Source: Pedobacter caeni (GTDB lineage Bacteria; Bacteroidota; Bacteroidia; Sphingobacteriales; Sphingobacteriaceae). Taken from it: a stretch of DNA of 64,000 nt. The notes under the pieces were generated by a model. That model did not search any database. It was not told the origin of the DNA and saw only the letters and a list, made by a program, of their open reading frames with translations. The DNA lies in contig NZ_FQUQ01000002.1 of the NCBI RefSeq assembly GCF_900129215.1, positions 620,001 to 684,000 on the forward strand, in the 5' to 3' direction. Shown here piece after piece: positions 43,677-52,049 of the stretch. The number at the start of each line of letters is the position of its first letter. Positions within the stretch are counted from its first letter, which is position 1. The translations under genes were made by a program, and so were the position numbers.

Positions 43677-45374
43677 ATGAGAATTATTATTACAATCATT
43701 TGCTTTTTCGTTTATGGCTTTTTCAGCTTAATCTCTCTAAACTTAAAGGCACAACATAAAAATCAAACTGCAGCACTAAACGTTCTTTGTAAAAGCTGGG
43801 GCTTGTTGAAATACTACCATCCGGGGATTGCGACGGGAAAACAGAATTGGGATTCGGTCCTCGTTTCTTCCATTGATCAGGTCTTAAGATCCAGGACAAA
43901 TGATCCGTTGAATATGGAAGTGCAAAAAATGTTAAGTATTGCAGGAAAAAACAATGAACCGGAATATTTCCCGAAAGCTCAGGAGGCCATGAACCTACGC
44001 AATCTGGACCATAACTGGATCTGGCAGAATAAAGGTTTGAACAGACTACACAAAGAGGCGTTAACCTTCATTTCAAAACATCCCTATCAGGGATTAAATC
44101 ATTATGCACAACCAAACCCTGATAATGACAGTACGGTATATACACCAAATGAAAAACCTTATGCCGAAATGAAGTTTCCGGATGTCAGTTACAGACTGTT
44201 GGGACTGTTCAGGTTCTGGAATGTTATCCAATACTTTTATCCCTATAAGTACGCAGTAGGGAAGCCCTGGAATGAGGTTTTAAACGAGCTGATTCCAGAA
44301 ATGATCAGTGCAAAGGATACTCTTTCTTATCATAAGACACTTGCGAAAATGGCTGCTTCGATCAATGATTCGCATGGTGGTTTATGGCCACAGGTATTTG
44401 ATACTTTCACTGGAAAATATAGTCCTGCATTTGATTTTCGCATCATTGATCATGTAGCCGTTGTGACAAGAACTGATGCTGCCGGTCAGCCATCACAGAT
44501 CAGACCGGGCAGTGTTATTGAAGCTATAGATGGCAGCTCATTAAAGAAGAGAATTGAAGACTATTGGGCTTATGTTCCGGCATCAAATAGCGGAGGAAAG
44601 CTTAAAAGTATGCACTACTTTGTGTTAAACAGTAAAAAGAAGACGGCCTTACTTTCCGGATATCAACCCGATGGGAGTAGATTCAATGTGGAGGTCAATC
44701 TGAAAAAACGGGAAATCTTAAAAGATTACAAAGATTTTTTTGAAATGGAGAGCCCCGTAAAATACAAAATGTTATCCGACAACATTGGATATGTGTTTTT
44801 TAGCAATATCAATAGAAACAATCTGGACAGCATTATGTCACCTTTAAAACATACTAAAGCGATTATTTTTGACATGAGAAATTACCCTGTAAATGGTGCA
44901 GGGACTTACCTCGTGCCGCAATATCTGCTGAAAGAACCAAAAATATACAGCATGCTTACCCGTCCTGATTTCAGTTTACCCGGGACGTTTAAATATGAGG
45001 TCGCCAATAAAGGAACAACTTATTCACAAGTGGGTAAATTGAATCCTGAACCTTATAAAGGAAAGATCGTCCTATTGGTAGACAGCAGAACGCAAAGCGC
45101 AGCTGAATGGGCCTGTATGACCTTAAAAACTGCGGCTAATGTAACCGTAATCGGAAACCAGACTGCCGGAGCAGATGGCAATGTAACGCGGACCATTCTT
45201 CCTGGTGGTTATCGGGTTAACTTTTCCGGTTTGGGGATCTATTATCCGGATGGATCAGAAACACAAAGGCTAGGCATCCATGTGGACATTCCTGTTTCCT
45301 ATTCGATTTCAGATATCATTCATAACCGTGATCCTTTATTGAAAAAAGCACTGGAATTTATTGGGGGGCTTTAG
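43677..45374 (+). CDS. secreted S41-family (C-terminal processing) peptidase
   Basis: 565 residues from the ATG at 43677, which opens a signal peptide (MRIIITIICFFVYGFFSLIS); a GTG at 43644 would add 11 residues. The first ~220 residues are an N-terminal helical domain containing SWGLLKYYHPGIATGKQNWD. A PDZ-like part lies at ~275-345 (RPGSVIEAIDGSSLKKRIED). The catalytic S41 domain includes SRTQSAAEWACMTLK, with the Ser nucleophile in this motif, and IGNQTAGADGNVT. It is a tail-specific protease relative, active in the periplasm. It has no obvious operon partner. Confidence 0.88.
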   Translation: MRIIITIICFFVYGFFSLISLNLKAQHKNQTAALNVLCKSWGLLKYYHPGIATGKQNWDSVLVSSIDQVLRSRTNDPLNMEVQKMLSIAGKNNEPEYFPKAQEAMNLRNLDHNWIWQNKGLNRLHKEALTFISKHPYQGLNHYAQPNPDNDSTVYTPNEKPYAEMKFPDVSYRLLGLFRFWNVIQYFYPYKYAVGKPWNEVLNELIPEMISAKDTLSYHKTLAKMAASINDSHGGLWPQVFDTFTGKYSPAFDFRIIDHVAVVTRTDAAGQPSQIRPGSVIEAIDGSSLKKRIEDYWAYVPASNSGGKLKSMHYFVLNSKKKTALLSGYQPDGSRFNVEVNLKKREILKDYKDFFEMESPVKYKMLSDNIGYVFFSNINRNNLDSIMSPLKHTKAIIFDMRNYPVNGAGTYLVPQYLLKEPKIYSMLTRPDFSLPGTFKYEVANKGTTYSQVGKLNPEPYKGKIVLLVDSRTQSAAEWACMTLKTAANVTVIGNQTAGADGNVTRTILPGGYRVNFSGLGIYYPDGSETQRLGIHVDIPVSYSISDIIHNRDPLLKKALEFIGGL

Positions 45375-45405
45375 CCATTGCCAATCCTATAGTTTGCAAT
45401 CATAC

Positions 45406-45440
45406 GCTGTGCCATTTAAACACGTGCTGTACTATTTAAA
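45406..45440. repeat. two direct 15-bp repeats, 20 bp apart
   Basis: GCTGTGCCATTTAAA (45406-45420) and GCTGTACTATTTAAA (45426-45440) match at 13 of 15 positions with an exact 20-base period, about two helix turns. They lie about 80-110 bases before the NIPSNAP gene and could be tandem binding sites for a regulator of that gene. Confidence 0.55.
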
Positions 45441-45519
45441 TAAATTGTGTAAACGCGAATAACCTGATGGAGAATTTTTTGTTTTATAGCTGTACATTTA
45501 GCAAAAACTAAATGCGATT

Positions 45520-45825
45520 ATGGTAACCTGTCATTTAAAATATATTATTGATCCTTATCAATTGGCTGCTTTTGAAGCCTATGGTAAGAAATGGATAGAA
45601 TTGGTAAACCGTCTTGGTGGGATCCATCACGGTTACTTTATGCCCGGCGAAGGGGCAAATAATATTGCATTTGCCTTGTTCTCATTTCCAAGTTTAGCGG
45701 ATTATGAAATCTATAGAAATCGGATGCAGACAGATCCTGAATGTCTGGAAACCTTTAGAATTGCAACAGAGAACAAATGCATCATCAGTTATGAACGTAC
45801 TTTTCTACGTCCTGTATTTGAGTAA
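45520..45825 (+). CDS. NIPSNAP-family protein
   Basis: 101 residues, a single ferredoxin-like alpha/beta domain. Marks are YIIDPYQLAAFEAYGKKWIE, GGIHHGYFMPGEGANNIAF, LFSFPSLADYEIYRNRM and a C-terminal strand. The family function is unknown; members occur near oxidoreductases. The second Crp/Fnr gene follows after 27 bases on the same strand, so they are probably cotranscribed. Confidence 0.88.
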   Translation: MVTCHLKYIIDPYQLAAFEAYGKKWIELVNRLGGIHHGYFMPGEGANNIAFALFSFPSLADYEIYRNRMQTDPECLETFRIATENKCIISYERTFLRPVFE

Positions 45826-45852
45826 AAGCTGAGGGCAGCATCAAGATTAGCA

Positions 45853-46392
45853 ATGACAACTGAACAAGACTTCATTTCACGATTGATCAATTCCCTGAAA
45901 ACCGGTGGAGAAAAGAGGATCTGTTCAAGAGGAGAGTTATTACTTAATGAAGGAGAGGTAGAGAAGAACTTATATTATATTGAATCCGGTGCGGTAAGGA
46001 TTTTTTTACTGTCGGCACATGAAGATCAGACCATTCGTTTGGGTTATGAAGGTTCAATGATCAACTCTTTATCTTCTTTTCTTAAGGGCAGTCCATCTGA
46101 GTTTTACATTGAGGCCATCAGGAAAACCACCTTAAAAGTAATTTCTAAAGAAGCGCTGTCTGCAATTGTGAATAAAGATCAGGACAGTCTGAAAGGATAT
46201 CAGCTGCTGTTGGAAAATGTAATTGCACAACAAATGGAACGGGAGATCGATTTGCTGACTACTTCTCCCAAAGAACGGTTACAACGGGTACTTCAACGCA
46301 GTCCCAATCTTTTCCAGCATGTTCCCTTAAAATATATTGCTGCGTATTTAAGGATGAGTCCGGAAACGCTGAGCCGCATCCGGAATTCTTGA
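45853..46392 (+). CDS. Crp/Fnr-family transcriptional regulator (second copy)
   Basis: 179 residues. The beta-roll sensor covers ~20-110 (ICSRGELLLNEGEVEKNLYY; ESGAVRIFLLSAHEDQTIRL). The dimer helix covers ~115-145 and a short HTH ends the protein (LKYIAAYLRMSPETLSRIRN, stop two residues later), shorter than the first copy. No Fnr cysteines. The stop codon TGA lies inside a perfect FNR-type palindrome (46389-46402), so the gene's own end is a probable binding site for a Crp/Fnr protein, perhaps itself. Confidence 0.88.
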   Translation: MTTEQDFISRLINSLKTGGEKRICSRGELLLNEGEVEKNLYYIESGAVRIFLLSAHEDQTIRLGYEGSMINSLSSFLKGSPSEFYIEAIRKTTLKVISKEALSAIVNKDQDSLKGYQLLLENVIAQQMEREIDLLTTSPKERLQRVLQRSPNLFQHVPLKYIAAYLRMSPETLSRIRNS

Positions 46393-46402
46393 TTTCAATC
46401 AA
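46389..46402. promoter_or_regulatory. perfect FNR/CRP-type palindrome over the stop of the second Crp/Fnr gene
   Basis: TTGATTTCAATCAA is an exact TTGAT-N4-ATCAA palindrome. A near -7 box (CATTTTTG, 46425-46432) lies downstream, which would put the centre about 43 bases before the start point, close to a class II position, for transcription of the DinB gene (ATG 46537). Confidence 0.65.
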
Positions 46403-46536
46403 GGGCCAATAAATACATTCTATTCATTTTTGTATTCATAAGCAATAGGAAATGAAAGCACCATCACCTTACAGATCACATGACAAAATGGATCTAAAGA
46501 TCATGATCGCTTCATAACCCGAAAAAAAACATATAT

Positions 46537-47100
46537 ATGAAAATAAAGAATGAGGAATTGATTACCGAACTTTTAGAGATCACAGGCAAGTGCAGCATTG
46601 CAGTCAGAAAAATGCGGATGCTGGATCTGAGTCAGTTAAATTATAAGAGAACTGCAGAGACATGGAGCATTTTAGAATGCATTGAACACTTAAATTTGTA
46701 TGGAGATTTTTACCTTCCACTTGTAGCGCAGGAGGTTTTGTCTCATCAACCTGGCAATGTTCCAGGGGTATTCAGGACGGGGATAATTGGGAACTATTTT
46801 GTTAACCTGATCCGGGTTAAATCCGGATCCGTTAAAAAAATGTCAGCTCAAAAAGAAATGAATCCGTTACATGGAGATTTGACCATTACCACTATAGATC
46901 GTTTTCTAAAACAACAGGAGCAATTGGAATCGCTGCTTATTCAATGTCAAGCCATTAACCTGACAAAGGCCAGAACCGCAATATCATTAACCAAATGGAT
47001 AAAACTAAGATTGGGTGATACCTTAAGGTTTCTCGTGTATCACATTGAAAGACATACTTTACAGGCTGAGCGCATCCCTAAATCAAGGATTGAAGTTTAG
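46537..47100 (+). CDS. DinB-family protein (metal-dependent four-helix bundle)
   Basis: 187 residues. The metal-binding pattern of DinB/YfiT proteins is visible: a first His in SILECIEHLNLYGDFYLP (~45-62) and the C-terminal pair in LVYHIERHTLQAERI (His-x3-His, ~168-182). The helices between have the expected spacing. Such proteins are often thiol-dependent transferases or stress proteins; the reaction is unknown. It follows the FNR-type palindrome at the end of the second Crp/Fnr gene. Confidence 0.87.
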   Translation: MKIKNEELITELLEITGKCSIAVRKMRMLDLSQLNYKRTAETWSILECIEHLNLYGDFYLPLVAQEVLSHQPGNVPGVFRTGIIGNYFVNLIRVKSGSVKKMSAQKEMNPLHGDLTITTIDRFLKQQEQLESLLIQCQAINLTKARTAISLTKWIKLRLGDTLRFLVYHIERHTLQAERIPKSRIEV

Positions 47101-47102
47101 TT

Positions 47103-47160
47103 GCTTCAATGTCTCTCTTTAACTAATTCAAAGAGAAACACTGAAGCAGTACCCTTTTTT
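47103..47160. terminator. terminator between convergent DinB and phospholipase C genes
   Basis: GCTTCA (47103-47108) pairs with TGAAGC (47142-47147), and CTCTTT pairs with AAAGAG inside, with two small internal mismatched parts. CCCTTTTTT follows on the + strand. It lies between the stop of the DinB gene (47100) and the end of the minus-strand phospholipase gene. Confidence 0.75.
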
Positions 47161-49594
47161 ACCGGTTACCCATTAACGGATCTGTAAAACTCTCCTTTGC
47201 ATGTTCTGCATGTCCTGCAAACTGCTGACTAAACACATCATTCTTTTCAGTGGTTACGGTTAAATCATACCAGCTATGGCTTGCTTTGATGTCGATAGGA
47301 ATAAACATCTCCTCCTGATTCTTATTTAAGACCACATTGATCACTGGCTTCTTATAGCTGTTGTCCTTGATGGTTAACTTAATCGGGTTGCCTTTGGCCA
47401 GACGGCGGATGTGGAGCAGTACATTGCCACTGATGCGTCTGCCATCTTTTTCACTTTGGTACCTTAAAGAGATTGCGATTTCAGGATCATTTATATTTCC
47501 GGTATACCTGCGGTAAAAACCATTTCCACTGTAAACCTTCAAATCATAAGTTTCTTCTTTAAAATCAGCTAATGGCCATTGGTAGTCAACGGTATCACCA
47601 GCATCAACAGTGAAATTCCAGTTTTTATCCGCCCCGTAAACGATAAAACCAGCACCCTTGGCTTTATCTCCAAAAAAGGTATTGCCGGCAGTAAAGCTGA
47701 TTTTAAACTGTTTGTTTTTATGATCTGGTGTTGCATGTGCGTACAGTTCATAAGGAATGGCATTTGCCGGTTTAATCCCAGGTTCCTGTTTCGGTAAGTT
47801 GGGGTTGTGCAAAGGATTTTTAAGGATTCCTTCGATGGCTGCTTTATCCAGGTTTTTAAAATTATCAGGCAGTTTAGCGAATTTAGCTTTATGAATACTC
47901 TCCAGAAAAGGCATTCTTTCTACCGCTTTAGGCAGCGGAATCTGTTCGCCGTTATAGGGTCTGAAAACTGAAGTTAAATCACCGCAGAGACTTCTTCTCC
48001 AGGAACTAATATTATCTTCCTGGATCTTCTGACCCGTTTTGTGTGTTAAAAAGTGCTCCAGAAACTGAATGGAAGAAGTATGGTCAAAGGTCTGAGAGTT
48101 GACATAGCCACCTCTTGACCATGGTGAAACCACCACCATCGGTACCCTGAAACCTAAGCCTACAGAACTTTCCCTTTTGCTGTTTTCGCCTTTATAAATA
48201 TATTCAGCACTGCTATCTAATGATTTTGATATTTTTCCACTTGCCTGATCTTTGGGATTGGGCGCAACAAAAGGAGGCAAATGATCAAAATATCCATCGT
48301 TTTCATCATAGGTAAGGATGAAAATGGTTTTTTTCCATACCTCCGGATTCTTTGTTAAAATATCTATGGACTCAGATAGATACCATGCGCCATACCAGGG
48401 TGCTCCCGGGTGATCTGAGAAGTTGGAAGGAGCAACAAGCCAGGAAACGGTAGGTAATTTCCCTGCATCAACATCTGCACGGAACTGATGTAATACATCT
48501 CCTTTGGGGATTTTAGCGGTTCTTTGAGTGCCTTTGTCGTCGTAAGTAATGCTTTCCAGACTATGGAAATCCGGATCGTTCCTATTGGTTACAAAAGCTC
48601 TTTTATGCAGGTCCTGTTGTTCCGGACTTAGCTTGTCCAGTGGGTTTTGTTCCAGGAAATCAATTTCTTTGTTCAGGGCCAGAAGCTTTTCCTGAAGTTT
48701 AGGATCTGCTTTTTCTTTTAATTTTGTTTCCAGTGCTGTTTTTGCTTTGCGCAGGTAAACCAGATGTTCGGGATGTCTTTTAACATGGTATTGTTTAAAA
48801 AACTCCATGTCGTTGTCCGTAAAATTAGCGAGCCAGTCGTCTTCTTCGCCTTCAAAACCTACGCCCACGCTCAGTTCATTCTGGTATATTTTCCAATCCA
48901 CATTGTGTTTCGATAAGCGTTCCGGAAAAGTACTCCAGGATACCCTTTCCGAACCGTCGATATAGTCGTTAGAGTGATGCGCCAAAGAGCTTTCTTCTTG
49001 TTTTTCCCTGATCTTACCTGTCCAGAAAAAACAGCGGTTTGGGCTTGTTCCTGTTAACACAGAACAAAAGTTATGGTCGCAAACCGTAAATGCATCCGCT
49101 AAAGAATAATAGAACGGAATGTCTTCCCGGTTGTAATATCCCATGGTTAAAGGCATATCTGCATATTCCTTATGACCTGATCTTTTTGCTTCCAGCCAAC
49201 CATCATAGCGGCCATTGTTCCGGGCATCTACCTGATTTTCCCAGGAGTGTGGAAGGGCACTCATCCAGGTGGCTTTGGTGTCTTTTATGTTTAACCTGAA
49301 AGGGGCATAAGTTTCTCCTTTTTTATTGCTTTGCAACCATACCGGATATTGGTTGGGCAGGGTAATTGCCCTGGGATTGTTAAATCCTCTTACTCCTTTA
49401 AGCGTTCCGAATGCATGGTCGAATGACCTGTTTTCCTGCATTAGAAATACGATATGTTCTGCATCTAAAAAGGTGCTTCCTACTTTAGGATCGATTGCCA
49501 TTGCTCTTTGAATGGAGGCAGGTAATACACCTGCAATACCCATGGCACCGGTTAGTAATGTTGCTTTTTTAATGAAATCTCTTCTGCTTTCCAT
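47159..49594 (-). CDS. phosphocholine-specific phospholipase C, Tat-exported
   Basis: 811 residues. The N-terminus is a Tat signal (SRRDFIKKATLLTGAMG). The phosphoesterase domain (~40-560) begins with IVFLMQENRSFDHAFGTLKG, the metal-site signature of the PlcH/acid phosphatase AcpA group, and includes LTGTSPNRCFFWTGKI, TYDENDGYFDHLPPFV and GFRVPMVVVSPWSRGGYVN. Two C-terminal beta domains of the DUF756 type follow (~610-700 and ~720-800), normal for phosphocholine-specific PLC. It hydrolyses phosphatidylcholine or sphingomyelin to phosphocholine and diacylglycerol or ceramide, probably for phosphate gain. No lipase chaperone or Pho genes are nearby. Confidence 0.93.
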   Translation of the reverse strand: MESRRDFIKKATLLTGAMGIAGVLPASIQRAMAIDPKVGSTFLDAEHIVFLMQENRSFDHAFGTLKGVRGFNNPRAITLPNQYPVWLQSNKKGETYAPFRLNIKDTKATWMSALPHSWENQVDARNNGRYDGWLEAKRSGHKEYADMPLTMGYYNREDIPFYYSLADAFTVCDHNFCSVLTGTSPNRCFFWTGKIREKQEESSLAHHSNDYIDGSERVSWSTFPERLSKHNVDWKIYQNELSVGVGFEGEEDDWLANFTDNDMEFFKQYHVKRHPEHLVYLRKAKTALETKLKEKADPKLQEKLLALNKEIDFLEQNPLDKLSPEQQDLHKRAFVTNRNDPDFHSLESITYDDKGTQRTAKIPKGDVLHQFRADVDAGKLPTVSWLVAPSNFSDHPGAPWYGAWYLSESIDILTKNPEVWKKTIFILTYDENDGYFDHLPPFVAPNPKDQASGKISKSLDSSAEYIYKGENSKRESSVGLGFRVPMVVVSPWSRGGYVNSQTFDHTSSIQFLEHFLTHKTGQKIQEDNISSWRRSLCGDLTSVFRPYNGEQIPLPKAVERMPFLESIHKAKFAKLPDNFKNLDKAAIEGILKNPLHNPNLPKQEPGIKPANAIPYELYAHATPDHKNKQFKISFTAGNTFFGDKAKGAGFIVYGADKNWNFTVDAGDTVDYQWPLADFKEETYDLKVYSGNGFYRRYTGNINDPEIAISLRYQSEKDGRRISGNVLLHIRRLAKGNPIKLTIKDNSYKKPVINVVLNKNQEEMFIPIDIKASHSWYDLTVTTEKNDVFSQQFAGHAEHAKESFTDPLMGNR

Positions 49595-49983
49595 TGAATT
49601 GTAAATAATAGGATTGGTAAAGCGAAACTAATCAATCCTTTTAAAACTTGTAAAGTGTCGTTGCTTATTTTACTTGAATATCCGGAAGTATATTGGTACT
49701 GTCTCAACGATACCCGCCTAAACGGGTACCATTGTTGATGAAGTCTCCTGAGAGGGGGGAGAAAAAAATATGGTTTGAATCGTGTTGCGTCTGTTTGGTT
49801 GATCAAATCTATTGAGACTTTCCTGAAAAACATGAATTTATCGCTGAAATGAGGTTCGGGATTATAATTCCGAATCATTATTGTTACGTAGTTAATGTTT
49901 TGGGGGGATCGGACTGGGTTTATTCGAAATAAATTTATCTTTACGATTGGTAATCATCTTGTTATTAATAATTAACGCTCAAC
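49595..49983. other. 389-base intergenic region before PLC and Crp-AraC genes
   Basis: No gene is supported here. It holds an imperfect hairpin at 49705-49736 (CAAC..TACCCG with CGGGTA..GTTG) and, on the minus strand, an exact -7 box TAGATTTG (49804-49811 on + coordinates) that may serve the phospholipase gene. A TTGATCAA palindrome is at 49798-49805. For the + gene only a near box (TATCTTTA, 49936-49943) is seen. Confidence 0.5.
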
Positions 49984-50937
49984 ATGTCTCATCCCGTTCA
50001 TCTGGTTCTTCAGCAGCTTTCTTCCTTTCATCCTTTGAGTGCCGAATTAAACCAGGAGTTCCTTGACAATTCTTTTGATATTTTTTTGAAAAAGAACGAT
50101 TATCTAATGAGGAAGGGAGAGCTGAGCAGCCATGTGTACTTTGTGATTAAAGGGATCATTAGCGGACAAATCACAAATAAGGAAAAGACGATTACCAGTT
50201 TTATAACAGTTGATGGTGAATTTCTATCTGCAATTGAAGGGATGTATGGAGATAAACCTTGTGTGGAAGATGTGAGAGCGGAGGAAGATTCTTATCTGGT
50301 TGCCATGTCTTCAACGTATTTCCATAGTCTGTATGACCTTTATCCGGAGATGAATGTGATCTTCCGGAAAGTTTTGGAAATGTACTATGGTGATGCCCAT
50401 TATCGTTCCATTTTTATAAGGATGGGGAGTGTGGAAGACAAATACATTTATTTCCTGAGGACATTTCCAGAGCATGCCGAACGGATCCCTATAGAAGTTG
50501 CAGCTTCTTTTATGAACATTAAGACGGCTACATTGCTGAAAATGATCGGTAAGATGAACGCCGGAAAAACTTTAAACCAGCAATTGTCCAAAGAAGACAT
50601 TATAGAAAGTATGGACAGGTTTAAATATTATCTCCAGAAGAAGCTTACGCTTAAACAACTGGCAGATTTGCTGAATACCAGTCCTCATCATTTGTCTTAT
50701 CTTCTGAATGAGCATTTTAATGAAAATTTTAACAGTTTCGTTAACCGTCTGAGGATAAACTATATTCTCGAACAGCTTTCCATTCAGGATAACCTGCAGC
50801 AATATAGTATTGACGGCCTGGGCAGGCAGGCGGGTTTTTCTTCCAAAACCACTTTCTTTTGTGAATTTAAAAAGAGGATGGGGCTAACCCCATACACCTA
50901 TTCTCAACAGAATAATACGGTTACATCATCATCCTGA
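49984..50937 (+). CDS. hybrid regulator: Crp-like sensor and HTH remnant fused to AraC DNA-binding domain
   Basis: 317 residues. Residues ~25-115 form a Crp-type beta roll (LKKNDYLMRKGELSSHVYFV; TVDGEFLSAIEGMYG). A dimer helix and a Crp-like HTH follow (FPEHAERIPIEVAASFMNIK, then TATLLKMIGKMNAGK), and residues ~215-305 are a full AraC HTH pair (LKQLADLLNTSPHHLSYLLN; RINYILEQLSIQDNLQQYS; GRQAGFSSKTTFFCEFKKRM). So the protein has two potential DNA-binding parts. Start and stop are clear. Its 3' end overlaps the convergent AraC gene by 17 bases. It is divergent from the phospholipase C gene, the likely target, though this is inference. Confidence 0.85.
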   Translation: MSHPVHLVLQQLSSFHPLSAELNQEFLDNSFDIFLKKNDYLMRKGELSSHVYFVIKGIISGQITNKEKTITSFITVDGEFLSAIEGMYGDKPCVEDVRAEEDSYLVAMSSTYFHSLYDLYPEMNVIFRKVLEMYYGDAHYRSIFIRMGSVEDKYIYFLRTFPEHAERIPIEVAASFMNIKTATLLKMIGKMNAGKTLNQQLSKEDIIESMDRFKYYLQKKLTLKQLADLLNTSPHHLSYLLNEHFNENFNSFVNRLRINYILEQLSIQDNLQQYSIDGLGRQAGFSSKTTFFCEFKKRMGLTPYTYSQQNNTVTSSS

Positions 50938-51940
50938 TCTCTTTGGGTAACATATCATGATACTTTTTAAAGGCTTCAGTAAAAGCTACCGGAGTTTTAT
51001 AACCGATTTCATAAGCAATTTCTTTAATCGGTTTCTGTGAGGATTGCAGCATTTCTTTAGCTTTTAACATTCTTAAGTCCTGTGCATATTCAAAGATCGG
51101 TTTGCCGAAATGCGCCTTAAAACCATTTTTTAGTTTATGTTCATTGATCCCGTAGCGTCTTGAGAAATCTTTTATGGTAGTAAAGGGTTCTGTATTGCCC
51201 TCAATAAATCTGGCTATTTTCTCAATGACATTAATATCATATTCTCCCATCCTGAAATTTGACCTGACTTTTTCTTCAGGGACTTTGATTTTTTGTGTTA
51301 CAAAATTGATCTGATGTGCCAGAAGCTCAAACACCTTTCCTTTCATGTATATTTCCCTCGCTATGCCGGTCATCCCAGAGGAGCTGATCTCTTTCAAAAT
51401 ACGTTTGGTGCTGGCGGTGACAGGAATGGATTCTTTAAATAAGGTTGCACTTTTTCCGAGTTGTACGGCATTGATCAGGGCATCCAGAGGAGCATAGTCC
51501 AGCTTCCATTCCTGGAGGGTAGAAAGATCCATATACACATCGAAATTCCGGTACTTTTTTCCCGATCGGCAATAGAGTTCTGTTTCTGAACCCGGGGCGA
51601 TATAATGTATATTTTGCTGCATGGCACGATAAGTATTTTGCTCCCCATTGATCTGATCGGTCAGTTCGTCCATCTCCAGCATGAAAGTCATCTCCAGGCA
51701 GGTATGTTGTCCGACTTCTGTTTTGATCAGGGTATCACAGGAAATCTCCTGATGATAATCGGCAAACATAAACTCTTTTCCCCCATCTATATAAGAGGAA
51801 TTGATCTCTCCAAGACTTCCTTTGTAGGTCGTTTTTTTCCAGATGGCCTGTTCTTCTTTCATTTCTGCCTTCACCCTTGACAAGTCATAATAACTGTGCA
51901 AGGAACTTCCCTGTTCCAATATGTTTTTAATGCGACTCAT
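50921..51940 (-). CDS. AraC-family regulator, PchR-like, probable siderophore-receptor control
   Basis: 339 residues from the ATG at 51940; a strong RBS (GGGAGG) sits four bases before it, unusual for this genome, and decides against the ATG at 51973. The N-terminal ~230 residues are an unusual sensor region; the C-terminal ~105 carry the HTH pair: RYGINEHKLKNGFKAHFGKP, then DLRMLKAKEMLQSSQKPIKE and IGYKTPVAFTEAFKKYHDML. The KNGFKAHFG-type helix is the PchR subgroup of iron-siderophore regulators. It is divergent from a TonB-dependent receptor gene, which supports that role. Confidence 0.87.
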   Translation of the reverse strand: MSRIKNILEQGSSLHSYYDLSRVKAEMKEEQAIWKKTTYKGSLGEINSSYIDGGKEFMFADYHQEISCDTLIKTEVGQHTCLEMTFMLEMDELTDQINGEQNTYRAMQQNIHYIAPGSETELYCRSGKKYRNFDVYMDLSTLQEWKLDYAPLDALINAVQLGKSATLFKESIPVTASTKRILKEISSSGMTGIAREIYMKGKVFELLAHQINFVTQKIKVPEEKVRSNFRMGEYDINVIEKIARFIEGNTEPFTTIKDFSRRYGINEHKLKNGFKAHFGKPIFEYAQDLRMLKAKEMLQSSQKPIKEIAYEIGYKTPVAFTEAFKKYHDMLPKEIRMMM

Positions 51941-51944
51941 TTTT

Positions 51945-51950
51945 CCTCCC
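51945..51950 (-). promoter_or_regulatory. strong Shine-Dalgarno site of the PchR-like gene
   Basis: GGGAGG on the minus strand, four bases before the ATG at 51940. It fixes this start, and is notable because most genes in the window show little or no SD. Confidence 0.7.
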
Positions 51951-52002
51951 TGTTGCGGTGTTTTCCCTCCCAAAGTCTATGCTTTTTCTGAAGGCCCAGC
52001 CA

Positions 52003-52010
52003 TACTTTTG
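52003..52010 (+). promoter_or_regulatory. -7 box of the siderophore receptor gene
   Basis: TACTTTTG matches TAnnTTTG exactly, 40 bases before the ATG at 52050. A near match for the divergent AraC gene is TAGACTTTG (51971-51979, minus strand, one extra spacer base). Confidence 0.5.
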
Positions 52011-52049
52011 TGCCGTAAAAATAACATTATTAATAATCAATCTTAATAA

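Noticed and set aside
49798..49805. TTGATCAA before the Crp-AraC gene as a third FNR-type site
   Set aside because: The 4-base spacer of the TTGAT-N4-ATCAA motif is missing; it is a common 8-mer palindrome.
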